Source: DASRSS01 sp035656335
GTDB lineage: Bacteria > Actinomycetota > Actinomycetes > Mycobacteriales > Jatrophihabitantaceae
Reading direction: 5' to 3'
DNA: 9,786 bases
NCBI GenBank assembly: GCA_035656335.1
Contig: DASRSS010000147.1
Span: forward strand, 1 to 9,786
How positions within the stretch are numbered: position 1 is the stretch's first letter; every line of letters starts with the position of its first letter. Shown here piece by piece: positions 7,879 through 9,786 of this stretch. The notes below the pieces were generated by a model. The model worked only from the letters and a program-made list of their open reading frames with translations. It searched no databases and was not told the origin of the DNA. The position numbers were made by a program, and so were the translations under genes.

Positions 7879-8369
7879 CGGGCTTCTTCGACTACGGGGC
7901 CGCCGGGGCCGCCGAGCCACAACCGGTGGCGGACGACACCGAGACGGTGTTGGCCGGGCTCGACGAGCAGGACTGGCAGCAGATCCGCGAACACGCCGAG
8001 ATCCGGCGCTACCGCGCGGGCGAGGTCGTGATCGAGGAGGGCGGCACGGATCGCGACCTGTTCATCGTGCTGTCCGGCGAGGTCAGCGCGCTCGTGCGCG
8101 TCGGGCGGCTGGGAGCGCGCCGGCGGCAGCAGCCGATGCAGACCGGCGCGGTGTTCGGCGAGATCGCGTTCTTCGCCGGCGGGCGGCGTACTGCGGCGAT
8201 CGTCGCGTCGACCGACGCGGAGTTGCTGCGCCTTCGGTTCGAGAGCTTCCAGAACCTCGCGGCGCAGGACCCGCACTTGGCGCAACGGATCGTGTTCGAC
8301 CTCGGGCGCGTGCTCGCCGCCCGGCTGGTGCGCGCCGAGCGCGCGGAAGGCACGGAGGCACACCGGTGA
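7875..8369 (+). CDS. Stand-alone cyclic nucleotide-binding domain protein
   Basis: A 164-residue protein made almost entirely of one CRP/PKA-type cyclic nucleotide-binding domain (about 25-150), after a short N-terminal tail. The phosphate-binding cassette FGEIAFFAGGRRTAAIVA (94-111) keeps Glu96, which normally holds the ribose 2'-OH, and Arg105, which normally holds the cyclic phosphate. Their spacing matches PKA regulatory domains, so ligand binding is likely. The preceding YRAGEVVIEEG and DLFIVLSGEV are typical of the fold. CRP-family regulators continue for another 60-70 residues with an HTH; this protein stops after a basic C-terminal helix. It is therefore probably a receptor or adaptor acting through protein contacts, not a transcription factor. 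It overlaps both the upstream cyclase and the downstream membrane protein by 4 bp, so its natural partners are the cyclase as ligand source and the iron-sulfur protein as possible target. The partner is inferred. Confidence 0.9.
   Translation: MTGFFDYGAAGAAEPQPVADDTETVLAGLDEQDWQQIREHAEIRRYRAGEVVIEEGGTDRDLFIVLSGEVSALVRVGRLGARRRQQPMQTGAVFGEIAFFAGGRRTAAIVASTDAELLRLRFESFQNLAAQDPHLAQRIVFDLGRVLAARLVRAERAEGTEAHR
8354..8358 (+). promoter_or_regulatory. Strong Shine-Dalgarno for the iron-sulfur membrane protein
   Basis: GGAGG sits 7 bases before GTG 8366 and is the best ribosome site in the window. It fixes the start of the downstream gene even though that GTG overlaps the TGA at 8367-8369. Confidence 0.8.
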
Positions 8370-9786
8370 GCTCGTCCGCGTTCCCGAACTACCTGCAGGC
8401 CCGCCGTCGGGTGCCGATCTGGGCGTGGTGGCCGATCCGGGTCGCCAGTATCGGCGCGTACCTGGCCATCGCCGTCGGCGCGATCGTCCGTCCGGCCGGC
8501 GGGCTGTTCGCGTTCTGGTCCGTCGTCATCCCGACCCTGCCGCTGCTGTTCTTCGTCGCGCCCGGCCTGTGGCGCAACATCTGCCCGCTCGCCGCGGCGA
8601 ACCAGACGCCGCGCGTGTTGCGCTTCTCCCGCGCGTGGAACCCGCCGCGCGTGGTCCGCGAGCGCGGCTACGTCCTCGCCGTCGTCCTGTTCCTCGGCAT
8701 CGTCGCCGCGCGCAAGCTGCTGTTCAACAGCAACGGCACCGCGCTCGGCGTGCTGCTGCTGATCACGATCGTGACCGCGTTCGGCAGCGGCATGCTGCTC
8801 AAGGGCAAGAGCGGCTGGTGCAGCAGCATCTGCCCGCTGCTGCCGGTGCAACGCATCTACGGCCAGACGCCGCTGGTGCTCGTGCCGAACGCGCACTGCC
8901 AGCCGTGCGTCGGCTGCGCCAAGAACTGCTACGACTTCAACCCGCGCGTCGCGTACCAGGCCGACATGGGTGACGACGACGCGAAGTGGTCCGCCGCCCG
9001 CAAGCTGTTCGCCGGGGTGTTCCCCGGACTGGTCTTCGGCTACTTCACGCTGACCGCGCCCCCGGCGACGTCGGACGGGACCTTCCTGCTGCACCTGGCC
9101 GCATCGGTGCTGGTCTCCGCCGGCCTGCTCTTCGCGGCGGACGCGTTCCTGCCCGTGCCCACCAGCCTGCTCGCCGCGCTCTGGGGCGCGGCAGCGATCA
9201 ACCTCTTCTACTGGTACGGCTCGAAGATCACCGCGCACGCGGTCGACGTCGTGTTCGGCGCGGACGTCCACGCCTGGCTGCCGTGGCTGGTGCGTGCCGT
9301 GGTCGCCGCGCTCACCGTCGTGTGGCTGGCCCGGACGATGCAGCTGCGGCGCCGCTACGTCGAGAGCGTGTCGAAGGCGGGACAGGCGCGGGTCGATCTC
9401 GCGTCGCTGCGCAAGCGGACCGCCGCGCAGGAATCGTCCAGCAGCGAGCCGGTCGTCGAGTTCGACCCGGACGGCGACCGCGTGGTGGCCGCGGCCGGCG
9501 AGACGCTGCTGGAGGTCGCCGAACGCGCCCGGTTGCCGATCGAGGCCGGCTGCCGGCTGGGTGTCTGCGGCGCCGACCCGGTGACCGTGCTCGACGGGTT
9601 CGACCGGCTCTCACCCGTCGAGGAGGACGAGGCGAACACGCTGCGCCGACTCGGCCTTGCCGACAACTGCCGGATGGCCTGCTCGGCCAAGGTGCTGGGT
9701 GGCTGCACCGTGTCGCTGACCCCGACCAAGGCCAAGCAGGGCGAGGGCGGAACGCCGCTCGCGCCGTACGACATGGACGTCAAGAG
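8366..9786 (+). CDS. Polytopic membrane iron-sulfur protein: NapH/NosR-like 4Fe-4S part fused to a 2Fe-2S ferredoxin-like domain (3' partial)
   Basis: The frame starts at GTG 8366 and is still open at the right edge (473 codons seen). About eight hydrophobic segments can be seen, near residues 20-41, 47-68, 102-115, 126-145, 215-231, 239-257, 262-280 and 297-316. NICPLA (Cys73) and WCSSICPLL (Cys152, Cys156; CX3CP) recall NapH, NosR and related membrane electron-transfer proteins. Cys178, 181, 184 and 188 form CX2CX2CX3C, enough for one [4Fe-4S] cluster. Residues about 355-452 resemble a plant-type ferredoxin: GCRLGVCGADP (Cys396, Cys401) and NCRMACSAKV (Cys435, Cys439). The third usual cysteine of CX4CX2C is Asp404. 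The likely role is moving electrons between a membrane pool and a soluble partner. The sequence past residue 453 is linker-like and more domains may follow; an FAD/NAD(P) reductase would fit but is not visible. Coupling to the nucleotide-binding gene suggests cyclic-nucleotide control. Confidence 0.87.
   Translation, partial: MSSSAFPNYLQARRRVPIWAWWPIRVASIGAYLAIAVGAIVRPAGGLFAFWSVVIPTLPLLFFVAPGLWRNICPLAAANQTPRVLRFSRAWNPPRVVRERGYVLAVVLFLGIVAARKLLFNSNGTALGVLLLITIVTAFGSGMLLKGKSGWCSSICPLLPVQRIYGQTPLVLVPNAHCQPCVGCAKNCYDFNPRVAYQADMGDDDAKWSAARKLFAGVFPGLVFGYFTLTAPPATSDGTFLLHLAASVLVSAGLLFAADAFLPVPTSLLAALWGAAAINLFYWYGSKITAHAVDVVFGADVHAWLPWLVRAVVAALTVVWLARTMQLRRRYVESVSKAGQARVDLASLRKRTAAQESSSSEPVVEFDPDGDRVVAAAGETLLEVAERARLPIEAGCRLGVCGADPVTVLDGFDRLSPVEEDEANTLRRLGLADNCRMACSAKVLGGCTVSLTPTKAKQGEGGTPLAPYDMDVK

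Noticed and set aside
5068..7920. A 950-codon open frame on the minus strand opposite the cyclase gene.
   Set aside because: Arg-rich low-complexity translation with no motifs, opposite clear ATPase and TPR motifs and running across the start of the next gene.
7875..8369. A CRP/FNR transcription factor.
   Set aside because: It is too short and no HTH follows the C-helix.
4060..8369. A canonical Pycsar anti-phage pair.
   Set aside because: Pycsar cyclases are short single-domain proteins and the effectors carry TM or TIR domains. This cyclase is a tandem ADCY10-like protein and the cNMP-binding protein has no effector domain, so only the logic is similar.
8009..9271. A 420-codon minus-strand open frame rich in Arg, Gln, Glu and His.
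   Set aside because: It lies opposite a frame with intact 4Fe-4S and transmembrane signatures and crosses a strongly supported gene junction, so it is a shadow.

Overview
The window is uniformly very GC-rich, with G or C in almost every third codon position. This fits an actinobacterium of the Streptomyces/Pseudonocardia/Frankia kind, but nothing here fixes the genus. All real genes lie on the plus strand and fill the window without intergenic space. There are four genes, and the outer two run off the edges. I see no tRNA, rRNA, CRISPR array, insertion sequence, promoter or terminator.

Layout: (1) positions 2-4063, the C-terminal 1353 residues of a large, probably secreted protein. It has a pre-peptidase (PPC-like) beta domain carrying PLRGS repeats, a gingipain-like (clan CD, C25-like) protease domain, Ig/HYR-like domains and a C-terminal PxKF-like domain. 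(2) 4060-7878, a 1272-residue signalling protein with two class III nucleotidyl cyclase domains in tandem, a STAND/AAA ATPase and TPR repeats. This is the architecture of animal soluble adenylyl cyclase (ADCY10). (3) 7875-8369, a free-standing cyclic-nucleotide-binding domain with no DNA-binding part. (4) 8366 to beyond 9786, a polytopic membrane protein with a NapH/NosR-like CX3CP motif, one CX2CX2CX3C [4Fe-4S] motif and a C-terminal ferredoxin-like domain.

The three junctions are 4-bp stop/start overlaps (GTGA, ATGA, GTGA), so the genes are almost certainly one operon with coupled translation. The simplest reading is a second-messenger module. The cyclase, gated by its ATPase/TPR part, makes a cyclic nucleotide; the small protein binds it; and the iron-sulfur membrane protein, possibly with the secreted protease, is the output. 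No single domain is new. The combination of an exported caspase-fold protease, an ADCY10-like cyclase, a lone nucleotide receptor and a membrane electron carrier in one tightly coupled operon is the most interesting thing here. Its function is inferred, not shown.
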